A stretch of DNA of 64,000 nt from Vreelandella stevensii S18214 (lineage in GTDB: Bacteria > Pseudomonadota > Gammaproteobacteria > Pseudomonadales > Halomonadaceae): positions 1-64,000 of the forward strand of contig NZ_AJTS01000013.1 of assembly GCF_000275725.1 (NCBI RefSeq). Direction: 5' to 3'. Below are positions 39,415 to 48,394 of this stretch, piece by piece (within the stretch, counting starts at the first letter, position 1; each line of letters begins with the position of its first letter). The notes beneath the pieces were generated by a model. The model saw only the letters and a program-made list of their open reading frames with translations, did not search any database and had not been told where the DNA came from. A program made the translations under genes and the position numbers.

Positions 39415-40302
39415 ATGACGATGATATTCGGCGTGCCATTGGCCGTCTTCATGGGCCAGCTAACGCTTGGGCTTGTGAATGGAGCCTTTTATGCGCTGCT
39501 TAGCTTGGGCCTGGCGGTTATCTTCGGGCTACTGAAGATCGTCAACTTTGCCCATGGGGCGCAGTACATGCTGGGCGCCTTTGCGGCGCTGCTGGGCTTT
39601 CGCTATCTGGGCATCAATTACTGGTTGGCGCTGGTGCTGGTGCCCGTAGTGGTAGGCGGTTTCGGCATGCTGATGGAGCGTTTTCTGCTGCGTCGCATTG
39701 CCCACCTGGACCACCTGTACGGGTTGCTGCTGACGTTCGGGTTGGCGCTGATTTTTGAAGGCACTCTGGTGAACTTTTTCGGGGTTTCCGGGGCGCGTTA
39801 TGCCACCCCTGAGGCGCTGCAGGGTGGTCTCAATCTTGGCTTCATGTTCCTGCCCACCTATCGGGCTTGGGTGCTGGTGGCGGCGCTGGCCATGTGTCTG
39901 TTCACCTGGTTCATGATCGAGCGTACGCGGCTGGGTGCCTACCTGCGGGCAGGTACCGAAAACTCGCAATTGATGCAGGCGTTTGGCGTCAACGTACCGC
40001 TGTTGATCACCTTGACCTACGGGTTTGGCGTGGGCCTGGCGGCCTTTGCCGGGGTGTTGGCTGCACCGCTTTACCCTGTCTCACCTACCATGGGCTCCAA
40101 TCTTTTGATCGTGGTGTTTGCGGTGGTGGTCATTGGCGGCATGGGGTCGATTCTGGGGGCTATCGTGACGGGATTGGGCATGGGAATCATCGAAGGGCTG
40201 ACCAAGGTGTATTACCCGGAAGCCTCCAATACGGTCATTTTTCTGGTCATGATCCTGGTGCTCATGTTACGCCCCGCTGGGCTGTTCGGTAAGGAGGCTT
40301 AA
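39415..40302 (+). CDS. livH: branched-chain amino acid ABC permease LivH
   Basis: A 295-residue inner-membrane permease with about eight hydrophobic helices. The N-terminal LVNGAFYALLSLGLAVIFGL followed by IVNFAHGAQYMLGAF is the LivH signature, and VVIGGMGSILGAIVTG is the conserved cytoplasmic coupling region. The start has AAGGAG upstream at 39401-39406. livM begins 2 bases after its stop. Confidence 0.92.
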   Translation: MTMIFGVPLAVFMGQLTLGLVNGAFYALLSLGLAVIFGLLKIVNFAHGAQYMLGAFAALLGFRYLGINYWLALVLVPVVVGGFGMLMERFLLRRIAHLDHLYGLLLTFGLALIFEGTLVNFFGVSGARYATPEALQGGLNLGFMFLPTYRAWVLVAALAMCLFTWFMIERTRLGAYLRAGTENSQLMQAFGVNVPLLITLTYGFGVGLAAFAGVLAAPLYPVSPTMGSNLLIVVFAVVVIGGMGSILGAIVTGLGMGIIEGLTKVYYPEASNTVIFLVMILVLMLRPAGLFGKEA

Positions 40303-40304
40303 CC

Positions 40305-40942
40305 ATGGCAACGCCGCATACTTCATCAGCCGTCGCGCTGCCCTCCGCCGTGCAGGAGCGCCAGCGTCGGGCCAGGCTGCGCCGCAACATGTTCTATCTG
40401 GTACTCATCGTCGTGGGGTTGGTGGCACCCTTTGTCGCTTACCCTGTGTTCTTGATGAAAATCCTTTGCTTTGCCCTGTTTGCTTGCGCCTTCAATCTAC
40501 TGCTGGGGTATGCCGGGCTGCTCTCGTTTGGCCACGCGGCCTTTCTGGCGACGGGGGGCTACGTGACCGGGTATCTGCTGGCCAGCTATCCGGGCCTGAC
40601 CCCGGAGCTGGGCATATTGGCAGGGACCCTGACCGCCACCCTAGTCGGCGCGGGCTTCGGGCTGCTGGCCATTCGCCGCCAGGGGATCTACTTCGCCATG
40701 GTCACGTTGGCGCTGGCCCAGCTGGTGTACTTCGTGTTCGTGCAGGCGCCCTTTACCGGGGGAGAAGATGGCCTGCATGGCGTGCCACGGGGGCATCTGT
40801 TCGGCTTCATCAGCCTGCGTAACAACCTGAGCATGTACTACTTCGTGTTTGCCGTGTTCCTGTTGGGCTTTGCCCTGGTGCAGCGCACCGTGCACTCCCC
40901 TTATGGGCAGGTACTCAAGGCCATCCGCGAGAACGAGCCTAG
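40305..40942 (+). pseudogene. livM: livM, 5' part (disrupted by insertion sequence)
   Basis: The first 212 codons of the second permease subunit, with helices such as ILCFALFACAFNLLLGYAGL and the motif LSFGHAAFLATGGYV. The frame reaches KAIRENEP and then runs into the insertion sequence at 40943, ending after foreign residues at 41072. Joining to the 3' part at 42538 with one CTAG copy removed gives NEPRAISLGY without any frame change and a normal 333-residue LivM. The subunit made now lacks its last helices and the coupling region, so the importer should be inactive. Confidence 0.92.
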
Positions 40943-42533
40943 CAGTCTGTCGGACTTGAGGTTAATGGATGAGCTGAGGCGTGGGTTCTTCACCCCCCCC
41001 TGTGTTGGTGTTGGTGTTGGTGCTGTTGTGTGGCTCTTAACCTGCCCCTCAGCTTCTGCAAGGCGGTTCTGACGCCTTGCCTGCTGGCCGGTTGGGCGCG
41101 GCGAGCCCTCAGCCCGCCGTCAACCGGTGCATCCGCTTGATATTCCACGCCATGGTGGCCAATCGCCACTCGCCGCTGACCTTATCCAGTCCGCGTAGCG
41201 AGAACTGCCGGAACCCCATCACGTGTTTGATGATCCCGAAGACCGGCTCCACGGTATGTTTGCGCAATGCGTAGAGCGCTCGGCCCGCCTGCGTCTTCAA
41301 GCGGTGTGCCATCTGTTCGACGGGGTCCTCGCTCTCCGGGGCAGGCGGATCCGCGGCGAAACGTTCAAAGACCGGAAGGTGATGGACGTCTCGCTTCATC
41401 GCCAACAGCGGTTCGATACCATGGTCATGGCAGGCCTGGATATTGCTGGCACTGAAGTAGCCGGTATCACCCAGCAGGTGGTCAGGTTTTCCCAGCGTTT
41501 CCGGGTAACCTTGCCAGGCCGTCAGTAGCGGCATGACTTGCTGCTTGTCATTGGTCGCCTGCGTGACGTGGACATGGGTCACCAGCAGACTCTCGGTATC
41601 AACCGCGGCTTGGGCGTTGTAGCACTGATCAAACCCCTTGCCGGTGACCGGCATGATGCGCGACTGCGGGTCGGTGAAATTGATCTGATCCTTGTCACGC
41701 GGGCCACCAGTGGGCGGTTCGGGGTCACGCCCACGGGGCTTCTTGCCGGCCTTGCGCTGCGCCTCCCGCCGCGCCACCTTTTCCTGATAGGCGGCTTGCT
41801 CGGTGGCGTCCCGCTCCTCGGCGCGCGCCTCGATCTTGGCCTTCGCCTCAGCGATGGCCGCCAGGCGGGCTTCACGGCGGGCAATCTCGGCGGGGATATC
41901 CATGCCGTCGGCCGCGTCCTCCTTGTCCGCCGACTCGGCCCGCTCGGTCAGCGCTTTCACCTCTGCCCTGAACTGTGCCTCCAGCTTCTTGGCATGGCCA
42001 TACGACAACGCCTTGTGCTTGCTGGCGTTGGCCTTGAGCTTGGTGCCGTCCAGGGCGATGGTGCCAAGCTTGAGCAGCTTCATCTCGCGGGCCAGCAGCA
42101 GCACCTGTACGAACAACTGTTCCAGTTCCGGCAGAAAGCGGCGGCGAAAGGTGGCCAGCGTGTCATGGTCGGGATGGGTATTGGCGGCCAGGTAGCGGAA
42201 CGCCACCGAGTCATAGGTGGCACGCTCGATCTTGCGGCTGGAGACCACCCCGGTGGCGTAGCCGTAGATCAGCAGGCTCAGTAGCACCGCCGGGTGATGT
42301 GCCTTGGAACCCCGCCCCATGTAACGCCGGGTCAACGTCGAGAGGTCCAGTTGTTCGACAACATCGACAACGAACCGCGCCAGGTGACCATCGGGCAACC
42401 ACTCGTCTACCGAAGGCGGCAGCAGGTAATCGGTCTGGCGATCCACAGGGATGAAGCGGCTCATGGCGATCTTCTCAGCTCGGCGATGACGGTGGTCAGT
42501 ATCTCACGGTGCAACGGAAAGACCGACAGGCTG
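40943..42533 (-). mobile_element. IS1182-family insertion sequence in livM
   Basis: A 1,591-bp element bounded by imperfect terminal inverted repeats (CAGTCTGTCGG at the left; the right end reads CAGCCTGTCGG on the other strand, 10 of 11 matching). Both ends are flanked by CTAG (40939-40942 and 42534-42537), a 4-bp target duplication that is itself palindromic. One intact transposase fills most of it, so the copy may be active and the insertion recent. Confidence 0.92.
41109..42464 (-). CDS. IS1182-family transposase
   Basis: A 451-residue transposase opening with DYLLPPSVDEWLPDGHLARF, the usual IS1182-family N terminus. The DDE catalytic residues can be placed at ALDGTKLKANAS, LLGDTGYFSASN and EPVFGIIKHVMGF. 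A charged coiled-coil insertion rich in Glu, Ala and Arg lies about residues 165-250. No frameshift or stop is seen. It is transcribed opposite to livM. Confidence 0.92.
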   Translation of the reverse strand: MSRFIPVDRQTDYLLPPSVDEWLPDGHLARFVVDVVEQLDLSTLTRRYMGRGSKAHHPAVLLSLLIYGYATGVVSSRKIERATYDSVAFRYLAANTHPDHDTLATFRRRFLPELEQLFVQVLLLAREMKLLKLGTIALDGTKLKANASKHKALSYGHAKKLEAQFRAEVKALTERAESADKEDAADGMDIPAEIARREARLAAIAEAKAKIEARAEERDATEQAAYQEKVARREAQRKAGKKPRGRDPEPPTGGPRDKDQINFTDPQSRIMPVTGKGFDQCYNAQAAVDTESLLVTHVHVTQATNDKQQVMPLLTAWQGYPETLGKPDHLLGDTGYFSASNIQACHDHGIEPLLAMKRDVHHLPVFERFAADPPAPESEDPVEQMAHRLKTQAGRALYALRKHTVEPVFGIIKHVMGFRQFSLRGLDKVSGEWRLATMAWNIKRMHRLTAG

Positions 42534-42901
42534 CTAGGGCGATTTCGCTGGGTTACAACGTCGATGCCTATAAACTGCTGGCGTTCGTCCTGTCGGCGGC
42601 GCTGGCCGGGCTGGCCGGAGCGACCAAGACCGTGGTGTTCCAGCTGGCGTCGCTTACCGATGCTCACTGGCACATGTCTGGCGAGGTGATCCTGATGACC
42701 CTGCTGGGCGGTGTGGGCACGCTGCTCGGGCCGGTGATGGGGGCGGGTCTGGTGGTCAGCCTGCAGCATGTTCTGGCCCAATCGCCGCTGGGCAACTGGG
42801 TAAGCGTCATCCTGGGCATCATTTTCGTGGTGTGTGTGCTGAGCTTTCGCAGTGGTATCGTGGGCGAGCTGGCCAAGATATACCGCAAGAACTTCAAGTA
42901 G
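42534..42901 (+). pseudogene. livM: livM, 3' part
   Basis: The remaining 121 codons of livM after the insertion, beginning RAISLGYNVDAYKLLAFVLS and containing the coupling region MTLLGGVGTLLGPVMGAGL. It has no start or ribosome-binding site of its own that fits the reading frame well. Its good preservation suggests the insertion is recent. A strong terminator follows 41 bases later. Confidence 0.9.
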
Positions 42902-42942
42902 CGCCCGGAAAGGGTCGGGAAACTGCGTCTGTCTGTGGATTT

Positions 42943-42967
42943 GGGTGCCTTCGCGGCACCCTTTTTT
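42943..42967 (+). terminator. rho-independent terminator of the liv operon
   Basis: GGGTGCC and GGCACCC pair around a TTCGC loop and are followed by six T (42962-42967). It closes the livGF-binding protein-livHM operon. Confidence 0.88.
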
Positions 42968-43080
42968 GTGGGTGCGGGCGCTGGCCTGAGTTGCGTGGGC
43001 CTTTGGCGAGGGGGAGCGTTGTCTTTCTACGCCAAAGGTCGTGGGGGATTTGGTTGCGCAAATCTGCCCAAAAATATAAG

Positions 43081-43096
43081 TTAACGTAAACGTCAA
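43081..43096. promoter_or_regulatory. LiuR-type operator 3 (before the valine arm)
   Basis: TTAACGTAAACGTCAA matches operator 1 at 13 of 16 positions and keeps the ACGT-NN-ACGT core. It lies 71 bases before the isobutyryl-CoA dehydrogenase start, with a GATAAT -10-like hexamer at 43110-43115 just downstream. Confidence 0.55.
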
Positions 43097-43167
43097 CGTG
43101 ACCGATAACGATAATAGTGGGTGAGGCTTCTGACTGGGTTCAGGGGCTCACCGCAGCGGAGACCGCC

Positions 43168-44322
43168 ATGAATTTTGAGCTGAGTGAAGACCAGATTGCC
43201 TTTGCCGATATGGCGCGGGGGTTTGCCCAGAACGAGCTGGAGCCCCACGCCGCTAAATGGGATGCCGAGGCTTTTTTCCCGGTGGACGTGATTCGCAAGG
43301 CAGGCGAACTGGGGTTCTGCTCCCTGTATGCCCCGGAGCGTGTGGGCGGGCTGGGGCTTTCGCGGCTGGATGCCAGCATTATTTTCGAGCAGCTCTCCAT
43401 GGGCTGTACCTCCACTACGGCATACCTCACCATCCACAATATGGTGACCTGGATGCTGGCGGATTTCGGCACGCCTGAAGCTGTGGAGCAGTGGGGCGAG
43501 CGTTTGGCGACCGGTGAGCTGCTGGGCTCCTACTGCCTGACCGAGCCCAACGCAGGCTCCGACGCCGCATCGCTCAAGACCACCGCCCGGCGCGACGGTG
43601 AGCACTACGTGCTGAATGGCAGCAAGATGTTCATTTCCGGGGCAGGCAGCACCGATTTTCTGGTGGTAATGGCCCGTACCGGCGGCGAAGGGGCGGGCGG
43701 TGTGTCTGCCTTTGCCGTGGATGCCCAGAGTGACGGGATCAGCTACGGCCGCAAGGAAGACAAGATGGGCTGGAATAGCCAGCCCACCCGGATGATTACC
43801 TTCGAAGACGTGCGTGTGCCTGCCAGCCACCTGCTGGGTAACGAAGGCGACGGCTTCAAGATCGCCATGAAGGGGTTGGACGGTGGACGCATCAATATTG
43901 CCACCTGCTCGATCGGCACCGCCCAGCAAGCGCTCAACAAAGCCCGTGAATACCTGCTGGAGCGCAAGCAGTTCGGCAAGCGACTGGCCGATTTCCAGGC
44001 CCTGCAGTTCCGTTTGGCCGACATGGTGACCGAGCTGGTGGCTGCCCGCCAACTGGTGCGCATGGCCGCGGCCAAGCTGGACGCTGGCCACCCGGATGCC
44101 ACGGCCTACTGCGCCATGGCCAAGCGGTTTGCCACGGATGTAGGGTTCAAGGTGTGCGATGAAGCCTTGCAGCTTTACGGTGGCAATGGCTACATCAAGG
44201 AGTACCCCATGGAGCGCTACGTGCGTGACACCCGCGTGCACCGCATTCTGGAAGGCACCAACGAGATCATGCGGCTGATCATATCCCGACGCGTGCTGGC
44301 CGATGGCGCCGCCGAACTGTAG
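43168..44322 (+). CDS. isobutyryl-CoA dehydrogenase (acyl-CoA dehydrogenase)
   Basis: A 384-residue acyl-CoA dehydrogenase, most like isobutyryl-CoA dehydrogenase of valine catabolism. Diagnostic parts are LTEPNAGSDAASLKTTA, the flavin region YVLNGSKMFISGAGSTDFLVVMART, and the C-terminal catalytic glutamate in RVHRILEGTNEIMRLI. The ATG at 43168 (MNFELSEDQIAFADMARGF) is the family start. The hydrolase and mmsB that follow place it in the valine pathway. A LiuR-type site precedes it. Confidence 0.88.
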   Translation: MNFELSEDQIAFADMARGFAQNELEPHAAKWDAEAFFPVDVIRKAGELGFCSLYAPERVGGLGLSRLDASIIFEQLSMGCTSTTAYLTIHNMVTWMLADFGTPEAVEQWGERLATGELLGSYCLTEPNAGSDAASLKTTARRDGEHYVLNGSKMFISGAGSTDFLVVMARTGGEGAGGVSAFAVDAQSDGISYGRKEDKMGWNSQPTRMITFEDVRVPASHLLGNEGDGFKIAMKGLDGGRINIATCSIGTAQQALNKAREYLLERKQFGKRLADFQALQFRLADMVTELVAARQLVRMAAAKLDAGHPDATAYCAMAKRFATDVGFKVCDEALQLYGGNGYIKEYPMERYVRDTRVHRILEGTNEIMRLIISRRVLADGAAEL

Positions 44323-44353
44323 CCTTGGCACCCGAGCAGATAAGGAAGAGGCA

Positions 44354-45469
44354 ATGAGTTGCGTACTGTTTGAAGAGCACACGACCCAGGACGGCCATGT
44401 GATCGGCGAGATCACGCTCAACGCCGAGCGTTCGCTGAATGCGCTGACCCTGGAGATGATCGACGCGCTGCTGCCCCGCTTGACCCAGTGGCAGGAGGAT
44501 GAGCGTGTGGTGGCCATTCTGCTGGACAGCGCAGGCGAAAAAGCCTTCTGTGCAGGGGGCGACGTGGTCAATCTCTACAAGGCCATCACTGGCGATGGTG
44601 AGCCGGACTTCCCCGAGCGTTTCTTCGAGCGCGAATATCGGCTCGACTACCTGATGCACACCTTCGCCAAGCCGATTATCTGCTGGGGGCATGGCATCGT
44701 GATGGGCGGTGGCATGGGGCTGCTCAGTGCCAGCAGCCACCGTATCGTTACCGAAACGTCGCGACTGGCCATGCCGGAAGTGACCATTGGCCTGTACCCC
44801 GATGTGGGGGCCAGCTGGTTTCTCAATCGCCTGCCCAATGGTACCGGGCGTTTTCTGGCCATGACCGGTGGCCAGATCAATGCCCCCGATGCGCTGCATT
44901 TGGGTCTGGCAGATCGAGCAATTGCCAGCCACCACCGCGAGGCGTTGGCCCAGGCGCTGCTGGAAGCCCGCTGGGGAGAAGGGGAGCAAACCGACGCCCA
45001 TGGCGTGGTCAACCGCGTGTTGCGCGAGTTGGAGCAGGCTTCTCAGGCAGCGTTTGCCGAGCTGGAAGCGCCTGTCTACAAGGCGTCTTCACTGATACGC
45101 GAGCTGATGGACCACGACACCGTCGAGCAGCAGGTGGCGGCGGTGCTGGGAGTCGACAGCGACGACCAGTGGTTCAGTAAAGCCCAGCGCACCCTGGCCC
45201 ATGGCAGCCCGGTCTCTTTGCGGCTGATCGATGAGCAGCTCAAGCGCGCCCGGCACATGTCGCTGGCCGAAGTGTTCCAGTTCGAGCTGGCGCTTTCCGT
45301 GCAGTGCTGCCGCCATGAGGAGTTCCCCGAAGGCGTGCGTGCACTACTGGTCGACAAGGATGGCCAGCCGCGCTGGCGTTTCCCGGACGTGGCCTCGGTG
45401 CCGCCCAGCTTCATGGAGGAGTTGCTGTCATCCCCCTGGGAGACCAGCCCTCTGGCGGATCTTCAATAA
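44354..45469 (+). CDS. 3-hydroxyisobutyryl-CoA hydrolase (enoyl-CoA hydratase family)
   Basis: A 371-residue crotonase-fold protein, longer than hydratases (about 260) and typical of the HIBYL-CoA hydrolase subgroup. Motifs include KAFCAGGDVVNLYKA, the glycine-rich HGIVMGGGMGLLSASSHRI and PEVTIGLYPDVGASWFLNRL. It should release 3-hydroxyisobutyrate for MmsB. The ATG at 44354 follows AAGGAAGAG. A separate methacrylyl-CoA hydratase is not in the window. Confidence 0.87.
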   Translation: MSCVLFEEHTTQDGHVIGEITLNAERSLNALTLEMIDALLPRLTQWQEDERVVAILLDSAGEKAFCAGGDVVNLYKAITGDGEPDFPERFFEREYRLDYLMHTFAKPIICWGHGIVMGGGMGLLSASSHRIVTETSRLAMPEVTIGLYPDVGASWFLNRLPNGTGRFLAMTGGQINAPDALHLGLADRAIASHHREALAQALLEARWGEGEQTDAHGVVNRVLRELEQASQAAFAELEAPVYKASSLIRELMDHDTVEQQVAAVLGVDSDDQWFSKAQRTLAHGSPVSLRLIDEQLKRARHMSLAEVFQFELALSVQCCRHEEFPEGVRALLVDKDGQPRWRFPDVASVPPSFMEELLSSPWETSPLADLQ

Positions 45470-45535
45470 CACGCGCTGTCTCTTTCGAGAGCGCTATTCA
45501 ATCGACTGCTGACCAATCTCAACAAGGATAACAAT

Positions 45536-46432
45536 ATGACCAGCGTAGCCTTCATCGGCTTGGGTAATATGGGCGGCCCCATGGCAGCCAATCTCGTGAA
45601 AGCCGGTTTTCAAGTGCGGGCCTTCGACTTGGCTGCCGAGGCCTTGGAAACCGCCCGTGCCCAGGGCTGCGACACCGCCGCCACCGCCCAGGCCGCAGCG
45701 GCCGATGCCGATTTCGTGATCTCCATGCTGCCGGCGGGCAAGCATGTGCGGGGGCTGTACATGGAGGGCGACGCACCGCTGTTCGACGTCATCAAGGCGG
45801 GCGCCCTGGTCATCGACTGCTCGACCATCGACGCCGACACCGCGCGTCACGTCGCTGCCACTGGCGCTGAAAAGGGCATCGGCTTCGTGGATGCGCCAGT
45901 CTCCGGTGGCGTGGGCGGTGCCCAGGCGGGCACACTGACCTTCATCGTGGGCGGTTCGGAAGCCCAGTTCACTCAGGCGCAGCCCGTGCTGCAGGCCATG
46001 GGCAAGAACATCTTCCACGCCGGAGACCACGGGGCAGGGCAGGTGGCCAAGGTGTGCAACAACATGCTGCTCTCGATCCTCATGGCGGGCACCTGTGAAG
46101 CCATCAACATGGGGGTCAAGAACGGCCTGGACCCCGCCGTGCTGTCGGAAATCATGAAGCAGAGTTCCGGCGGCAACTGGGCGCTCAACGTCTACAACCC
46201 CTACCCGGGAGTCATGGAAAACGCTCCCGCCTCCAAAGGTTATCAGGGCGGCTTCCAGGTGGATCTGATGATCAAGGACCTTGGCCTGGCCATGGATGTC
46301 AGCCAGCAAAGCGCCGCAGCCATTCCCATGGGCTCCGCCGCCCGAGCGCTGTTCACCTTGCACAAGGCGGGCGGCAACGGCAAACTCGATTTCTCCAGCC
46401 TGCTCAAGCTGTATCAGGATAAAAGCGAGTAG
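45536..46432 (+). CDS. mmsB: 3-hydroxyisobutyrate dehydrogenase
   Basis: A 298-residue NAD-dependent beta-hydroxyacid dehydrogenase oxidising 3-hydroxyisobutyrate to methylmalonate semialdehyde. The nucleotide-binding loop FIGLGNMGGPMAANLVKAG, substrate loop DAPVSGGVGGAQAGTL and the catalytic lysine in GAGQVAKVCNNM are present. It is the third gene of the valine unit; mmsA, the next enzyme, is not in the window. Confidence 0.94.
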   Translation: MTSVAFIGLGNMGGPMAANLVKAGFQVRAFDLAAEALETARAQGCDTAATAQAAAADADFVISMLPAGKHVRGLYMEGDAPLFDVIKAGALVIDCSTIDADTARHVAATGAEKGIGFVDAPVSGGVGGAQAGTLTFIVGGSEAQFTQAQPVLQAMGKNIFHAGDHGAGQVAKVCNNMLLSILMAGTCEAINMGVKNGLDPAVLSEIMKQSSGGNWALNVYNPYPGVMENAPASKGYQGGFQVDLMIKDLGLAMDVSQQSAAAIPMGSAARALFTLHKAGGNGKLDFSSLLKLYQDKSE

Positions 46433-46482
46433 TGAGTGGTAAAGAGTGAGGAGTGAGTCGTAAAAAGTGAGTCGTGAGTGTA
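46433..46482. repeat. degenerate GTGAGT-type short repeats after mmsB
   Basis: About 50 bases made of variants of GAGTGAGTCGTAAAAA (AGTGAGTGGTAAAGAGTGAGGAGTGAGTCGTAAAAAGTGAGTCGTGAGTG) lie directly after the mmsB stop. No hairpin or coding function is evident. Confidence 0.6.
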
Positions 46483-46495
46483 GGCATATGGGTGG

Positions 46496-46521
46496 TGTGG
46501 GAGGCAGCTTTAGCTCGCGAC
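46496..46521 (+). repeat. REP-like element, copy 1
   Basis: TGTGGGAGGCAGCTTTAGCTCGCGAC, a short imperfect palindrome (AGC-TTTA-GCT stem). It resembles in style the GTGGGAGCGGGCTTGCCCGCGA repeats of Pseudomonas. A second copy lies at 47346-47371. Confidence 0.55.
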
Positions 46522-46631
46522 CTGTTGGCTAAGCCCTTGACTAAACCCCTTGACCTGTAAACGTGCCATTCATCACTCACACCCACCCAAGGCACGCTCA
46601 ACCACCGACTGCGCCAAACACAAGGACTGCC

Positions 46632-47258
46632 ATGATTACACTTTGGGGCCGCAACAACTCCACCAACGTCAAGAAAGTGCTCTGGACACTGGAAGAGCTG
46701 CAACTGCCATACGAGCAGATCATGGCAGGCCTGCAACACGGGGTAAACGACACGCCGGAATACCTCGCCATGAACCCCAGTGGCCTGGTACCCCTGCTCA
46801 AGGATGACGCCACTCAAAGCCTGCTGTGGGAGTCCAACACCATTCTTCGCTACCTGGCGGCGCAGTACGGCCCCAATCCGTTATGGATCGAGGCACCCGC
46901 CCAGCGGGCAAGCATGGAAAAGTGGATGGACTGGTCAACCAGTCTGCTCACGCCTGCCCATCGCACCATTCTGATGGGCTATGTACGCACCCCACCCGAG
47001 CAGCGCGACAGTCAGGTGCTCGATCCTGCCATCGCCACTTGTGAAAAACTTTTCGCTCAACTGGACACCACGTTGAGCCAGCAGCCCTGGTTCTCCGGCG
47101 AAGACTTCGGCCTGGCTGATATCGCCATCGCCCCGTTCACCTACAACCTCTTCAACAGCGGCCTCTCCTGGTCATCCTACCCCCATCTACAGCGCTGGAC
47201 AGAGCAGCTCGCCGAACGCCCCGCGTACCGTAAGGTCGTGATGATTCCTGTGACGTGA
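46632..47258 (+). CDS. glutathione S-transferase family protein
   Basis: A 208-residue cytosolic GST. The N-terminal thioredoxin-like domain starts [22 protein letters not shown] with an NST/NV active-site region, and the glutathione contacts NPSGLVPLL and [12 protein letters not shown] are present; an all-helical C-terminal domain follows ([13 protein letters not shown]). Substrate unknown. It stands alone between two REP-like repeats. Confidence 0.88.
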   Translation: MITLWGRNNSTNVKKVLWTLEELQLPYEQIMAGLQHGVNDTPEYLAMNPSGLVPLLKDDATQSLLWESNTILRYLAAQYGPNPLWIEAPAQRASMEKWMDWSTSLLTPAHRTILMGYVRTPPEQRDSQVLDPAIATCEKLFAQLDTTLSQQPWFSGEDFGLADIAIAPFTYNLFNSGLSWSSYPHLQRWTEQLAERPAYRKVVMIPVT

Positions 47259-47345
47259 AGGAAGGGGGGCGCAACTGCCGGGGCCGCTGTCGCAATGCTC
47301 AATCAATCTATTGGCCGTTGGTACAGCACTCACATTGGGTGCGTT

Positions 47346-47371
47346 TGTGGGAGGACGCTTTAGCGCGCGAC
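47346..47371 (+). repeat. REP-like element, copy 2
   Basis: TGTGGGAGGACGCTTTAGCGCGCGAC agrees with copy 1 at 23 of 26 positions. One of the differences is compensated: the stem's closing A-T pair in copy 1 is C-G here, so the hairpin is kept. Confidence 0.55.
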
Positions 47372-47392
47372 GATCAAACCACCCAAACCCAA

Positions 47393-48313
47393 TTAAAACC
47401 CCGCCTCCAGCAACACCAGCTCCTGATCCAACCCCTTCAACACCTCACACCCCAGCCCATGCCGTTCCGCGCTCTGAATCAACGGCCCCAAAATAGCGCT
47501 GCGCTCGGTAAGCCGCTTCGCCTCCACATCCTGCAACATCGAAGCCTTGTTATTTGCGGTGTTTTCTACCACCTGCCACACCAGCGCCAGCCAAGCGGCT
47601 TTCCCTTCACCACCGTTTGGCGGTGCAATACCTTCTTTTTCTAGAATCGTCGCCACTTCCTCTACCACAGCTATCACACGGCCTGAGTAGGCATCGCTGC
47701 GCAACGCTCCATTACGCACACCATGCAGGGCTACCAACGGGTTGATTGCCGCGTTCACCGCTAATTTCTGCCATAGGCGGCTGCGAATATCACCTACCGC
47801 CGTGGCGGTAAATCCGGCGTTACTCAGCAGTGCTGCCAGGGTGGTCGCTAATGCTGTGTGCTGATTGTCCAAATCCCCCACAAACGTAGGCCCGCGACCA
47901 GCGTGGACGACACTGTCATCGCCGGTTACATAAGCGCCTTGCGTGGTCGTCGCGCACAGTACCGGGCCGTGCCACGTTTGGCTGATGCGCGGCTGGGCAT
48001 AAAAACCGTTTTGCCATAGCACCAGGGGAGTCGAGGAGGGCAGTACGCTGGCTACACTCGCCAGCGACGCCTCGGCAACAATCGCTTTGGTAGTGATGTG
48101 CACGAAAGCTGGCGGTGCCGCCGCACCAGCCGCCAATCGTTCAGCGGTGAACGAAGGTAAGTGTTGCGCACGTGTTTCGCCTTCCGGCGTGGTCAGTATT
48201 TGCTGGCCAGGCAGTGGGCGGCGGCCAATGACGGCCACCTCAGTAAGCGGTGCCAGTGAGTGTGCCAACAAGCGGCCAATGGCCCCGGGGCCAAGAATCC
48301 AGTGGGTGGTCAT
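47393..48313 (-). CDS. panE: 2-dehydropantoate 2-reductase
   Basis: A 306-residue ketopantoate reductase (NADPH) of pantothenate synthesis. The dinucleotide-binding loop ILGPGAIGRLLAHSL begins at residue 6 and the catalytic lysine lies in WQKLAVNAAINPLVAL, typical of ApbA/PanE. HITTKA and LWQNGF are also conserved. The gene stands alone on the minus strand. Confidence 0.88.
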   Translation of the reverse strand: MTTHWILGPGAIGRLLAHSLAPLTEVAVIGRRPLPGQQILTTPEGETRAQHLPSFTAERLAAGAAAPPAFVHITTKAIVAEASLASVASVLPSSTPLVLWQNGFYAQPRISQTWHGPVLCATTTQGAYVTGDDSVVHAGRGPTFVGDLDNQHTALATTLAALLSNAGFTATAVGDIRSRLWQKLAVNAAINPLVALHGVRNGALRSDAYSGRVIAVVEEVATILEKEGIAPPNGGEGKAAWLALVWQVVENTANNKASMLQDVEAKRLTERSAILGPLIQSAERHGLGCEVLKGLDQELVLLEAGF

Positions 48314-48394
48314 GGTTATACGTCTTTATCAGGGACTTGTTGGCGTCATGGCGAACCTGACCGGGTGGTGATGTGTAGCAAAGAGAAATGAGCG

